Source: Mycobacterium xenopi (GTDB lineage Bacteria; Actinomycetota; Actinomycetes; Mycobacteriales; Mycobacteriaceae). From it: DNA of 64,000 nucleotides. The DNA is taken from the NCBI RefSeq assembly GCF_009936235.1, contig NZ_AP022314.1, forward strand, positions 3,100,001 through 3,164,000, in the 5' to 3' direction. The notes beneath the pieces were generated by a model, which saw nothing but the letters and a program-made list of their open reading frames with translations, made no database searches and had not been told where the DNA came from. The position numbers and the translations under genes were made by a program. This document shows, piece by piece, positions 51,737 to 58,768 of the stretch (position 1 is its first letter; each line of letters starts with the position of its first letter).

Positions 51737-51903
51737 ATCGGTTACATCGGTTACACCCGAAACATCACAGCTCAGCGATGATGTGGACGTACCCGCCGAC
51801 AACGGGTGTGTAACCGACGAATCGGTTACGCGGTTTACACTGCGGCGCGCCACCAACATGCGCTCCGACCAGCGGTGTTGCCGATGTAACCGATGTAACC
51901 GAC
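51737..51903. repeat. Iteron cluster D1 (word ATCGGTTAC)
   Basis: ATCGGTTAC is in tandem at 51737-51745 and 51746-51754. GTAACCGAT at 51886-51894 and GTAACCGAC at 51895-51903 are its inverted copies. A central GTAACCGAC-GA-ATCGGTTAC lies near 51810-51830. The outer arms form an 18-bp perfect inverted repeat (51738-51755 with 51885-51902). Confidence 0.8.
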
Positions 51904-51927
51904 CCGAACCGTGGCACATTCCAGCAC

Positions 51928-52350
51928 AATGTCCGACACATCATCATCGTCGTCGTCGAGCTAACCCCGAGCAAACTCGCCTATCGGCTTCGCGAGTTCC
52001 GCATTAAGACCAAGCACAATGCGAATGCGTCGGCTCGCGGCTATCGCTTAGAGGACTTCGATGACGTTTTCACGCGCTACACCCGTCAGAACCCGTCAGA
52101 ACCCGTCAATCCGCAGGTTAATGAGGCTTTTGCATCTGACGGGTTGTTTGGGCAACCCGTCAACCCGTCAGAAAGCGTCAGACGTTTCGGGCCGTCTACC
52201 AGCGACTCTGACGGTTTGACGGGTTCTGACGGGTTACCCGCCGGAAACCGTCACAAAGTTCTCGACGACGGCCGCATTGACTGCATCCACTGCGGCCCGG
52301 TCGTTGTGTGTCAACACACCATGCACACCGCGGCAGCAAACGACGGATAG
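51928..52350 (+). pseudogene. C-terminal fragment of a DUF3631-type replication helicase
   Basis: The frame reads LTPSKLAYRLREFRIKT and ARGYRLEDFDDVFTRY, clearly like LSARKLAYRLKDFGIKP and VRGYALTTLSDAFARY in the complete DUF3631 protein at 56164. A linker with RQNPSEPVNPQ and a short CIHCGPVVVC zinc knuckle follow, ending at 52350. The helicase domain is missing and the strand is opposite to the intact gene. Confidence 0.65.
52081..52235. repeat. Iteron cluster D2 (word ACCCGTCAGA)
   Basis: ACCCGTCAGA is in tandem at 52081-52090 and 52091-52100, with ACCCGTCAAT next. TCTGACGGGT is at 52135-52144 and 52225-52234, with related copies between. A 19-bp perfect inverted repeat joins 52090-52108 to 52217-52235. 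It lies within the linker of the DUF3631 fragment. Confidence 0.8.
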
Positions 52351-52502
52351 GCACGCGAAACGATGACCGATCGGCGGGCGTCGCCGGGCGCGGCGGGCCG
52401 CGGCGAATCACCGTCGGCCGCGCCGGATTCAGTGACCGGCTCCACCAGTCGCATTCGCAGAAAGTGGTCGCGCTGCTCAGGGTGCAGCCAGTCCAAGGAC
52501 AT
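52311..52502 (-). CDS. Small hypothetical protein of the element
   Basis: A 63-residue frame from ATG 52502. MSLDWLHPEQRDHFLRMRLV followed by EPVTESGA is convincingly protein-like. The rest is low in information and the true 3' end may differ. It overlaps the preceding small gene by 26 bases. Confidence 0.4.
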   Translation of the reverse strand: MSLDWLHPEQRDHFLRMRLVEPVTESGAADGDSPRPAAPGDARRSVIVSRAYPSFAAAVCMVC

Positions 52503-52638
52503 CGCCCTTATAGCAGTGACGCAGCAGCCCGTCCTGGTCTTTGGCGCAGATGAGCGCCGCCGTGACCCGCCAGCAGGCGGCGAACGGGCCACCGCTTGCG
52601 CCCAGCGCGTGACCCGATGTCGCGGCACCGTACATCAT
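52477..52638 (-). CDS. Small hypothetical protein of the element
   Basis: A 53-residue frame from ATG 52638 (a second ATG follows at once), preceded by GAGGGGGGACTAGCA, a good ribosome site. It contains SGGPFAACWRVTAALICAKD and QDGLLRHCYKGD. No family recognised. Confidence 0.45.
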   Translation of the reverse strand: MMYGAATSGHALGASGGPFAACWRVTAALICAKDQDGLLRHCYKGDVLGLAAP

Positions 52639-52640
52639 TG

Positions 52641-52835
52641 CTAGTCCCCCCTCGGCTGATAGTCGGCGCGGGCGCGCCACTGGCCGCTCACCGGGTCGAA
52701 CTCGTAGGGCTCCGCGGCCGGTCGGCCAATAGTAGGCGTCGGTGCGCGGCGGCGGTGGCACGCGCTGGGCGAACCGGCCGCCCAGTGCGTGCGCGAACCA
52801 CCGGGCCGACGGCCACCTCCACGATCCTCTTATCC
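52641..52835 (-). pseudogene. Small phage-type gene with a frameshift
   Basis: One frame reads RWFAHALGGRFAQRVPPPP and TDAYYWPT; the continuing sequence AAEPYEFDPVSGQWRARADY and QPRGD, ending in TAG at 52641, is in another. The joined product would be about 60 residues of a small phage-element protein. A single-base change breaks it. Confidence 0.5.
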
Positions 52836-52900
52836 TCCCGCCTGCGCGCGTGCCTCCGCGCGCGCCTCAGCGGTTACGATGGAGGTCTCGATAACGCCAG

Positions 52901-52921
52901 CGCAGCGGCGTAGTAGCTGCG
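52901..52921. terminator. Stem-loop, second copy, after the minus-strand operon
   Basis: CGCAGC and GCTGCG pair around GGCGTAGTA. It lies about 110 bases beyond the HNH gene stop and is nearly the same as the stem-loop at 50628-50657, differing by one base in the loop and shorter arms. Confidence 0.4.
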
Positions 52922-53033
52922 ACAAAACACCGAACAACCCGCACGCAGCAGCGCGACCGCTATCGCGTTCCGAGTTGGATGGGCGGCCTAACGGTATCCC
53001 GGTAGGTGGTCTAAGCAACGGCGACGACGGCTG

Positions 53034-53597
53034 CTATTCGGTCATCAGGCCGGGGTGGTGTTCGTGGTTGCGGTAGCGGCGGCTGAGGTTGCCGCGTTGT
53101 GCGATGGCTCGCTGTCTGCCGGCGGTGGCTTGTGCTTGTGTTTTGATGGCGTGGCAGTGTCGGCAAACTCCCTGAATTTCGTTGGCGGACAGGACGGGTG
53201 TGCGTGGGATGCCTTGTGCGGCTAGGCCGATGATGTGGTCCATCTCGTCGATGCGCTGTGTGCAGCCTGGGTAGGCGAGCTGGCATGTTTTGTCGCGTCT
53301 GCGTACTTGGTCTTTGATGCGTTTGGGGATGTGTGAGCGTGGCCTGTTGCCCCATGCCATGTTGATCTCCTTTGTTGGTTGGGTGCCGGGCCTAGGCCTG
53401 GGTGTCAGGTCACCTGGGCGCGCGCTAGCCCGGCGGTCTGTGGGTGGTGAGATGGGCCGGGTTGTTCCGGCGACGGTGAGAACGGTGCCTTGGTCGCCGT
53501 CGTCCGTGGTGGCGGCGTTCATGGTGTCGAGCGCTGCCGCCTTTTCGGTGTCGGTGATGGTGAGGGCTTGGCCGGCGTAGTTGAGTGTGTTCGTCAT
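53034..53597 (-). CDS. HNH endonuclease with N-terminal extension
   Basis: A 187-residue frame. The last 108 residues form an HNH protein: CQLAYPGCTQRIDEMDHIIG...NEIQGVCRHCHAIK. An internal ATG at 53360 has a very strong AAAGGAGATCAAC site, so the enzyme may start there. The first 79 residues (ITDTEKAAALDTMNAATTDD..., ending Pro/Arg-rich) look like a separate small protein now in frame. Small HNH proteins in phages often act in packaging or end processing. Confidence 0.72.
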   Translation of the reverse strand: MTNTLNYAGQALTITDTEKAAALDTMNAATTDDGDQGTVLTVAGTTRPISPPTDRRASARPGDLTPRPRPGTQPTKEINMAWGNRPRSHIPKRIKDQVRRRDKTCQLAYPGCTQRIDEMDHIIGLAAQGIPRTPVLSANEIQGVCRHCHAIKTQAQATAGRQRAIAQRGNLSRRYRNHEHHPGLMTE

Positions 53598-53622
53598 TGG
53601 CGCGGGTCTCCCTTTTGGTTGG

Positions 53623-54339
53623 TTAGTTGCCTTCGGCGACAAGCTGTTTGAGGGCGGCCTGTTCGGCGTTGAGTCGGGCTTGCTGCAAGCCGGATGCCCG
53701 TACGTTGTCTTCGTCGAAGGTGGCCGGGTCGATTTGTTCGACGGCTCGGCGGTGCAGCTCGGTGATGCTGGGCGGTGCGTCGTGGTTGAGGGGTTGGCCG
53801 GCTGCGGCTTTGTCGCGGGCCTCGGCCGCGGCGGCGTCGATGGCGGTGTGGGTGGCGGCCTGGAGTTCGGCGAGGTGGTGGTCGTGGGCGCGTTGCGCGC
53901 GGGCTGTGAGTACTTGGTCGAGCCATGCGCTGAAGGTCAAGTCTCGGTACAGCCGTTGCACGCGGGTTGGGCGGGTTCGGGGCGCGCCGTTGGCTCGCGG
54001 CGGTAGCGGGTCGATTTGGTTGAGTCGGGAAGCGTGGGCGGCGGCGGCTCCGGCCTGTGCGTCGAGTCGTTGGAACTCGTCGAACGCGGCGAGCAGCTCT
54101 GCGAGGTCGAGGTGCTGGGCGGCGGCCAGCTCGTCGAGTCGCTTCTTGGCTTCGTCGCGGCGTTGCCGGTAGTTGTCCTGCCCGATGTACGCCTCCTTGA
54201 ACAACCGGAGTTCGGTGGCGTCGCGGGCGTCGCGCTCGGCTTGTTCGATGGCGGCCCGGCGGTCGCGGAGCCGCTGTGCTTCGGCTTCGGCGGCGGCGAG
54301 CTGGGCGGCGATCTCGTCGGGTGTGGCCGGCTTAGGCAT
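53623..54339 (-). CDS. Coiled-coil protein of the element
   Basis: A 238-residue, Ala/Glu/Arg-rich helical protein (EIAAQLAAAEAEAQRLRDRR, RQRRDEAKKRLDELAAAQHL), followed by a short folded part LYRDLTFSAWLDQVLTARAQ and a second helical region. ATG at 54339 overlaps the upstream stop by 8 bases. It could be a scaffold or a structural adaptor; the sequence does not decide. Confidence 0.65.
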   Translation of the reverse strand: MPKPATPDEIAAQLAAAEAEAQRLRDRRAAIEQAERDARDATELRLFKEAYIGQDNYRQRRDEAKKRLDELAAAQHLDLAELLAAFDEFQRLDAQAGAAAAHASRLNQIDPLPPRANGAPRTRPTRVQRLYRDLTFSAWLDQVLTARAQRAHDHHLAELQAATHTAIDAAAAEARDKAAAGQPLNHDAPPSITELHRRAVEQIDPATFDEDNVRASGLQQARLNAEQAALKQLVAEGN

Positions 54340-54751
54340 TGCGGTGCTCCCTGAGTTTCGATGCGATGGATTCGGCTGCGGTCGTGTGTTGTGGGTTAGG
54401 CGGCGGCCCGCCGGCGCGGGCCTGCGCCCGATTGGGTGCAAGGCCCGGTTGTGGCGCTTTCGGTGGTTGGGGCTGCGATCGGGTGAGGTCAACGGGTGTG
54501 AGGCCGGTCCCCAGTGCACCGTTGTGATCGGCTGGCACGCGGCGCAATTGGGCGGTTTTGGCTGCCATGTTCTCGGCGATGCGCTTATGCCGTGCGGTGA
54601 CATCACTGACCGGAATGTCTGAGTAGTCGTCTGACATTTGTCTGACGCGCTCGATACGGGCACGCAGCTCAGCCGGTGAGAGCTGGGCCAGGTGTTCATC
54701 GATTGCTTCGTCCCAAAGCTTCGAGAAGCTGTCAGGCTGGTCGTCGCTCAC
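54332..54751 (-). CDS. Hypothetical protein of the element
   Basis: A 139-residue protein beginning SDDQPDSFSKLWDEAIDEHL, with a short helical domain and a Pro/Gln/Ala-rich disordered tail. The GTG start lies 20 bases inside the preceding gene. No family recognised. Confidence 0.6.
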   Translation of the reverse strand: MSDDQPDSFSKLWDEAIDEHLAQLSPAELRARIERVRQMSDDYSDIPVSDVTARHKRIAENMAAKTAQLRRVPADHNGALGTGLTPVDLTRSQPQPPKAPQPGLAPNRAQARAGGPPPNPQHTTAAESIASKLREHRNA

Positions 54752-55082
54752 TCATTGCCTCCTTGTACGACAACACGTCGCTGCGGCGGAAAAGCAAACG
54801 GCCGTCGACTGTTTGGCCGTCGAGGTCGGCGGCGATCTGCTGAACACGTCGCTGCGTTCGTCCCAGGATTGCCGCGGCCTGGGCTGTTCCGATCAGTTCG
54901 GTCATGTCCAATTGTTCAGCGGCAGCGACATTTCCGTTTCGCGACCGCGAAGTGCTGAGTTCTGTTTGAAGCCGCTCGAGCAGCGCGGGAAGCCATCGAC
55001 GGATCGGGTGATCGGGTGCTGTCACGGCATCGACGACGCGCGCGCAGTAGTGGCACGCCTTGAGTTCCGCTGCGGTCAGCAT
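54732..55082 (-). CDS. HTH (excisionase-type) protein
   Basis: A 116-residue protein. The second half has MTELIGTAQAAAILGRTQRRVQQ...GRLLFRRSDVLSYKEA, a MerR/excisionase-like winged helix. The first half is helical with CHYC. It may be a second DNA-binding directionality or regulatory factor of the element. Confidence 0.68.
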   Translation of the reverse strand: MLTAAELKACHYCARVVDAVTAPDHPIRRWLPALLERLQTELSTSRSRNGNVAAAEQLDMTELIGTAQAAAILGRTQRRVQQIAADLDGQTVDGRLLFRRSDVLSYKEAMSERRPA

Positions 55083-55261
55083 TGCGGTCGCCTCGTGGCA
55101 GCCTCGATGGCGTCAACTAGCGCCAAGGCCAAGTCGCGGGCCTCGTCGGTGTCCAGCTCGAATTGCAGTGCCGGGCCGAGCGTTAACGCAATGTGGCGGC
55201 CGCCGCGGTTGCCGGGATCGACTGACACGGCAGCGCGGAACCGTTTGGGCCGCAGCCTCAC
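55076..55261 (-). CDS. Small conserved protein of the element
   Basis: A 61-residue protein with GGRHIALTLGPALQFELDTD and EARDLALALVDAIEAATRR. GTG start overlaps the upstream stop (GTGA). Such short proteins are common in actinophage early regions. No function known. Confidence 0.6.
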   Translation of the reverse strand: MRLRPKRFRAAVSVDPGNRGGRHIALTLGPALQFELDTDEARDLALALVDAIEAATRRPQC

Positions 55262-55533
55262 TGGCCGGCGTCTCGTTCGCGCTCGGTCGCAACAGCCGCC
55301 AGCTCGGCGGCAATCAGCGCGTCCAGGTTTTCGGCGCCGATTTCGAGGCGCAGCCGTATGAACATGTTGCGGGCCAGCGCGGCAAGCAATTCCTCGACGC
55401 GGCCAGCCGCGACGGCCTCGGCCACGATCGAGTCGAACAAGATGCCATCGTGGTCGCCGCTGGCCGCGACCAACCGCCAGGCGCGGAATTGGTCATCGAG
55501 CCAGAAGGACGGCGGGGCATGGGTGGGGGTCAC
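55258..55533 (-). CDS. Hypothetical protein of the element
   Basis: A 91-residue helical protein (FWLDDQFRAWRLVAASGDHD, EELLAALARNMFIRLRLEIG). GTG start, GTGA overlap with the upstream gene and 4-base overlap downstream, so it is part of the coupled operon. Confidence 0.62.
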   Translation of the reverse strand: MTPTHAPPSFWLDDQFRAWRLVAASGDHDGILFDSIVAEAVAAGRVEELLAALARNMFIRLRLEIGAENLDALIAAELAAVATERERDAGQ

Positions 55534-55823
55534 GGATGTTCCTTCCGGTTGGTGGTGTTGCGCGTGTGGGAAATTCCCACACGTGAACGCAAGTCCGACT
55601 GAATCGTCTTTGTGTCGTGGCCCGTCACGCTAGCGATGGCCCGCAGGCTCAGCCCTGATTCCCGATAATCGGATGTGAGCATTGTGCGCCGACGCCTCGA
55701 CGATGGGGCGCGTTTGACGCACCCCATCGTTAGGCGTTGGTGTTTGAGCCGCTGGGCGCGGGTTGGTTTGCGCGGCTTGCTGATCCGCGCTGTGGCAGGG
55801 ATCGGTTTCGGTTGCGCAGTCAT
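55530..55823 (-). CDS. HTH-containing basic protein
   Basis: A 97-residue protein with a very basic N-terminus and an HTH at about 50-80 (YRESGLSLRAIASVTGHDTK, TIQSDLRSRVG). Probably a DNA-binding regulator of the element. Start overlaps the preceding stop as ATGA. Confidence 0.65.
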   Translation of the reverse strand: MTAQPKPIPATARISKPRKPTRAQRLKHQRLTMGCVKRAPSSRRRRTMLTSDYRESGLSLRAIASVTGHDTKTIQSDLRSRVGISHTRNTTNRKEHP

Positions 55824-56167
55824 CGGTTGGCCTTTCGCCGATGCCAGCCGCAGGGCTCGCCTGGGCGGGTGACCCGGATTCGGCAGCGGCCGCCGGTCGC
55901 TGTAGGCCTGCCGCAGCGGTGGGTGCGCTGGGCGGCGGCGATTCTGCGGACGTATTCAAGCGGCAGCGGGCCAGCCTGGTCATGCGGTGCCTCCGGGCAG
56001 GTCACGTCGAAGCGCACCGACTCGTCGCCGAGCGAGCCCCGATGGGCCAGCAGCAGGTATGCAGCTCCGTCTATGTCCACGGCGACGACGGCGGCATAGT
56101 CGCGGCCGCCGACATCACATAAACACGCCGACCGGTGGTCGTCGATCAGCAGGCGGTCGCCGCTCAT
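55820..56167 (-). CDS. Small zinc-knuckle protein of the element
   Basis: A 115-residue protein with GGRDYAAVVAVDIDGAAYLL followed by a C-terminal CGRPTATGGRCR...GEPCGWHR cluster (three Cys and a His). ATG at 56167 overlaps the DUF3631 stop as ATGA, which excludes the longer form. Confidence 0.65.
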   Translation of the reverse strand: MSGDRLLIDDHRSACLCDVGGRDYAAVVAVDIDGAAYLLLAHRGSLGDESVRFDVTCPEAPHDQAGPLPLEYVRRIAAAQRTHRCGRPTATGGRCRIRVTRPGEPCGWHRRKANR

Positions 56168-57843
56168 CGGTCGTGCAACCCCATGTCGTGTTCGTGGATA
56201 CGGTGACACTGGTCGCAGCGGGTTCTGCCGGCGGCCGGTGGGCGCTGGCCGCAGTCACGGCAGAGTCCCGCGCGGGAGCGCTCGTCGGCTTCGGCGCCGT
56301 TACGGGCGCGCCCAACGCAGGAAAGGTGTGTGTCGCCCTGGCCGGCGCTGACGGGCCTGCCGCACACCGTGCAAGCCGTGTTTTCGTGCGAGTCGAGCCG
56401 ATCGGGCAGGACATCAGGCGTAGCCTGGCCCACCTCCCCAATAGTTTGCTGGCAGCCGTCGCGGTGGCCCTGAGTCGGGACGTGAAAGCCACATTCATGG
56501 CAGCGGTCGGGGCCGGCCGGCGGGACGAAACCCGATGGCGCCGCGCCGTTTACTGCCGGAGAACCGTCCACAAGCGTCCAACCCGTCCGCAACGCGTTCT
56601 GACCTGCGGTTTCTTGTGGACACTTGTTTTCTTGTGGACGCTTCGATCCGTCCTCACCTTCCGATCCGTCCACACGTTTATGCTGGTCAAACTGTGTTGC
56701 GGACGGGTTGGACGCTTGTGGACGGACGTACCGCGCAAACGCATCAGAGAGTGTCGTCAACGCGTACCCGCGCACGGTGTTGCGCTCAGCCCGTTCGGGC
56801 TTGATTCCGAAGTCCTTTAGCCGGTAGGCGAGTTTGCGGGCCGACAGCTCGAAGTCGTCCCACGGCGAGTCTTCTAGGCGCCTCAGCTCGGCCACCAGCT
56901 CGGTCGACGACAGGAACGGCTGGCCTTGTTTGGCGAACACGTCGCGGATATCGGACAGCAGCCGAACGCCCAGAGAAGCGTCCTCGGCGTTCCCCTCGGC
57001 GGCGGCCACCAGCGCCGTGCACGCGGCGCGCGCCAGCTCGGGCCACCGGCCACCGGCCGCATCCGCAACCGCTATCAGCGGCTCCCACGTGTCGGCGGCT
57101 CGGTCCTCAACCGGCATGTCCGGTTCGGCAGCGGCCAGCGCGTCGAGCTGGGCGGCACACCACGCGGCCAGCCGCCCGCGCAGCGCGGCCAGCCTGGGGC
57201 CGTCGCGACGAGTGCGGAATTGCGAGACGCGCTCGTCGCGGGTCCGCCGGCGCAACGTGACGTTGACGGCCCGGTCGGTGATGGTGTCTGGCATCGACCC
57301 GATCCCAGCCAGGGCGACCATCGCGAAGGTCGAAAACTTGGTGGGTATCTGATTCGGCCCCACGCAGCGCAGCGCGGGGCGGCCGCGCTGGTGACCGGCA
57401 TTGACGAGTGCGCGCAAATCCTCGTGCTGCTCGGCGACTCGCTTGGAGCCAAATAAAGCGTCGGCCTCGTCGATGAGCAGGGTGGGCGGATGTGTGTTGC
57501 CGATGCAGCGGTAGATGGCGGCCACCGTCGCGTTCACCGACATCAGCGGCTCGTGGCAAGTGCCGGCAATGATGTCGAGCAGCCTGCTTTTCCCGCACCT
57601 CTTCTCAGGGCTGGTGATTACGAGCCGGGGCGCGCACTCGAATGCGGGTAGCGCGTGCGTCGCTGCGGTCCACAACGCCACTCCGACAGCGCTGTGCAGG
57701 TCTGGGAAAACCACGTAACGCTGGAACGTGGACAACACGTCGTCGAGCAGCGCCGCGCCGTCCGCCGGGCCATCTTCCGCATGCCAGGCCCGCAAGTCGT
57801 CGGCCCGGTCGTCGTACTCCGCGTCGTAGGCGTGGGCGCTCAT
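56164..57843 (-). CDS. DUF3631 replication helicase-like ATPase (phiRv1 Rv1582c-type)
   Basis: A 559-residue protein. The P-loop is SPEKRCGKSRLL at 78-89, with Walker B TLLIDEADALFG at 121-132. The C-terminal domain at about 350-385 is ARKLAYRLKDFGIKP. Beyond it is a linker coded by iteron cluster E, a zinc-knuckle part (CHECGFHV, CTVCGRPV) and a final CRDCGQRP...CDQCHRIH ribbon. It is the probable replication initiator helicase of the element. Start shares one base with the DUF2742 stop. Confidence 0.82.
   Translation of the reverse strand: MSAHAYDAEYDDRADDLRAWHAEDGPADGAALLDDVLSTFQRYVVFPDLHSAVGVALWTAATHALPAFECAPRLVITSPEKRCGKSRLLDIIAGTCHEPLMSVNATVAAIYRCIGNTHPPTLLIDEADALFGSKRVAEQHEDLRALVNAGHQRGRPALRCVGPNQIPTKFSTFAMVALAGIGSMPDTITDRAVNVTLRRRTRDERVSQFRTRRDGPRLAALRGRLAAWCAAQLDALAAAEPDMPVEDRAADTWEPLIAVADAAGGRWPELARAACTALVAAAEGNAEDASLGVRLLSDIRDVFAKQGQPFLSSTELVAELRRLEDSPWDDFELSARKLAYRLKDFGIKPERAERNTVRGYALTTLSDAFARYVRPQASNPSATQFDQHKRVDGSEGEDGSKRPQENKCPQETAGQNALRTGWTLVDGSPAVNGAAPSGFVPPAGPDRCHECGFHVPTQGHRDGCQQTIGEVGQATPDVLPDRLDSHENTACTVCGRPVSAGQGDTHLSCVGRARNGAEADERSRAGLCRDCGQRPPAAGRTRCDQCHRIHEHDMGLHDR
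56564..56725. repeat. Iteron cluster E with a 30-bp perfect inverted repeat inside the DUF3631 gene
   Basis: Bases 56564-56593 (CCGTCCACAAGCGTCCAACC then CGTCCGCAAC) are the exact reverse complement of 56696-56725. The 102 bases between hold further GTGGAC and GTCCAC words. The two arms encode unrelated peptides in the protein (QASNPSAT and ALRTGWTLVDG), so protein selection does not explain the match. Confidence 0.85.
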
Positions 57844-58304
57844 CAGGCCGCCCCCCGTCGTCTGGGGATGTACGCGCCGGCGCGGGTGGCGTCGTGGCGC
57901 TGGCGGATGCTCCGCGCGATCGCAGGCCAGTCGGCGGCGGCAGATACGTCATGTGACGCTTCGGCCAGGGCGGCCTGGCAGGTTTCGACCCGCAACGCCC
58001 AATGGCGGGCGGCATCAAGCAGAGCGCACCATTTGCGCGGGTCATCGTCCGCCAGCGCAATCCACGCTGGCGTTCCCGCCATCGGCCAGTCGCCAACCCG
58101 CTCGAGTATTGGGACGACGAACTCATGCACGGACCACCATGCGACTTGGCGGGATTCGACCGTGTGGCGGCGGCCCCATGCACTACCCTTGGTGTTGGCG
58201 GTTGGGTGTCCTGGCCCTTCTCCTGCTCCTGATTCGGTCCCGGCGTTGGTGGCGTCGGGGCCGTTTCGTCTTTCAGGCGGCCCCAGCCTCTTGCCGGGCC
58301 TCAC
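57843..58304 (-). CDS. DUF2742 protein (phiRv1-type)
   Basis: A 153-residue protein whose second part (VAWWSVHEFVVPILERVGDW, PRKWCALLDAARHWALRVE, ending AGAYIPRR) matches DUF2742 of phiRv1 and phiRv2. The N-terminal 50 residues are low-complexity, and the true start may be nearer residue 45. The GTG start overlaps the excisionase stop (GTGA). Confidence 0.78.
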   Translation of the reverse strand: MRPGKRLGPPERRNGPDATNAGTESGAGEGPGHPTANTKGSAWGRRHTVESRQVAWWSVHEFVVPILERVGDWPMAGTPAWIALADDDPRKWCALLDAARHWALRVETCQAALAEASHDVSAAADWPAIARSIRQRHDATRAGAYIPRRRGAA

Positions 58305-58516
58305 GCCGCACCACCGAATGGCCGCATGGCGGCGTCGATCTCGTTGAGGTCCACCCGAACGATCCTCCGGCCGCAGCGGTATCCAGTCAGCCGGCCGTCC
58401 GCCACCATCTGCCGGATGGTGCGCTCGTTAACGTCCAGGTAGGCCGCCGCGTCCTTCAGTTTCGCAAAGCGGCGGCGCGCAGCCAGGTTTGTAAGTTCAG
58501 TTTCCTTGGCGGGCAT
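58301..58516 (-). CDS. Excisionase-like HTH protein
   Basis: A 71-residue protein. RRRFAKLKDAAAYLDVNERT and IRQMVADGRLTGYRCGRRIV form a MerR/excisionase winged helix, as in the phiRv1 and phiRv2 directionality factors. ATG at 58516 has a GGGAGAT ribosome site. An 11-bp inverted repeat lies just upstream. Confidence 0.8.
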   Translation of the reverse strand: MPAKETELTNLAARRRFAKLKDAAAYLDVNERTIRQMVADGRLTGYRCGRRIVRVDLNEIDAAMRPFGGAA

Positions 58517-58535
58517 GACATCTCCCAGGTCACAG

Positions 58536-58576
58536 ATGTGGAGACGTGAGCGGCAAGTCGTCACCCGTCTCCACAT
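58536..58576. promoter_or_regulatory. Inverted repeat upstream of the excisionase operon
   Basis: ATGTGGAGACG (58536-58546) and CGTCTCCACAT (58566-58576) are perfect inverted copies with 19 bases between. The near arm ends 20 bases before the ATG at 58516. It is well placed as an operator or as the Xis-binding site. The remaining bases to the integrase stop (58577-58768) show no gene. Confidence 0.6.
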
Positions 58577-58768
58577 GGGGGGTGCTGATGCTGCTCGACG
58601 TTCTCCGCCTGGAAGATGTGAGGCCGCCTGTGCCTCTACGTCGTTCGCCTTTTCCGTTGGGCCGCCTGGGCCCACATACTCGGGCTAGCGCGCTTGAGTA
58701 TATGTAAAACTCCGCGAGAAATGCCGACGGTGCCGGTTCCTTCGGCGTGTCTCGGGCAGGTTCGCCGT

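Noticed and set aside
49623..52235. CRISPR array
   Set aside because: Repeats are 6-10 bp words in both orientations with irregular spacing, unlike 23-47 bp direct repeats with regular spacers, and no cas genes are present.
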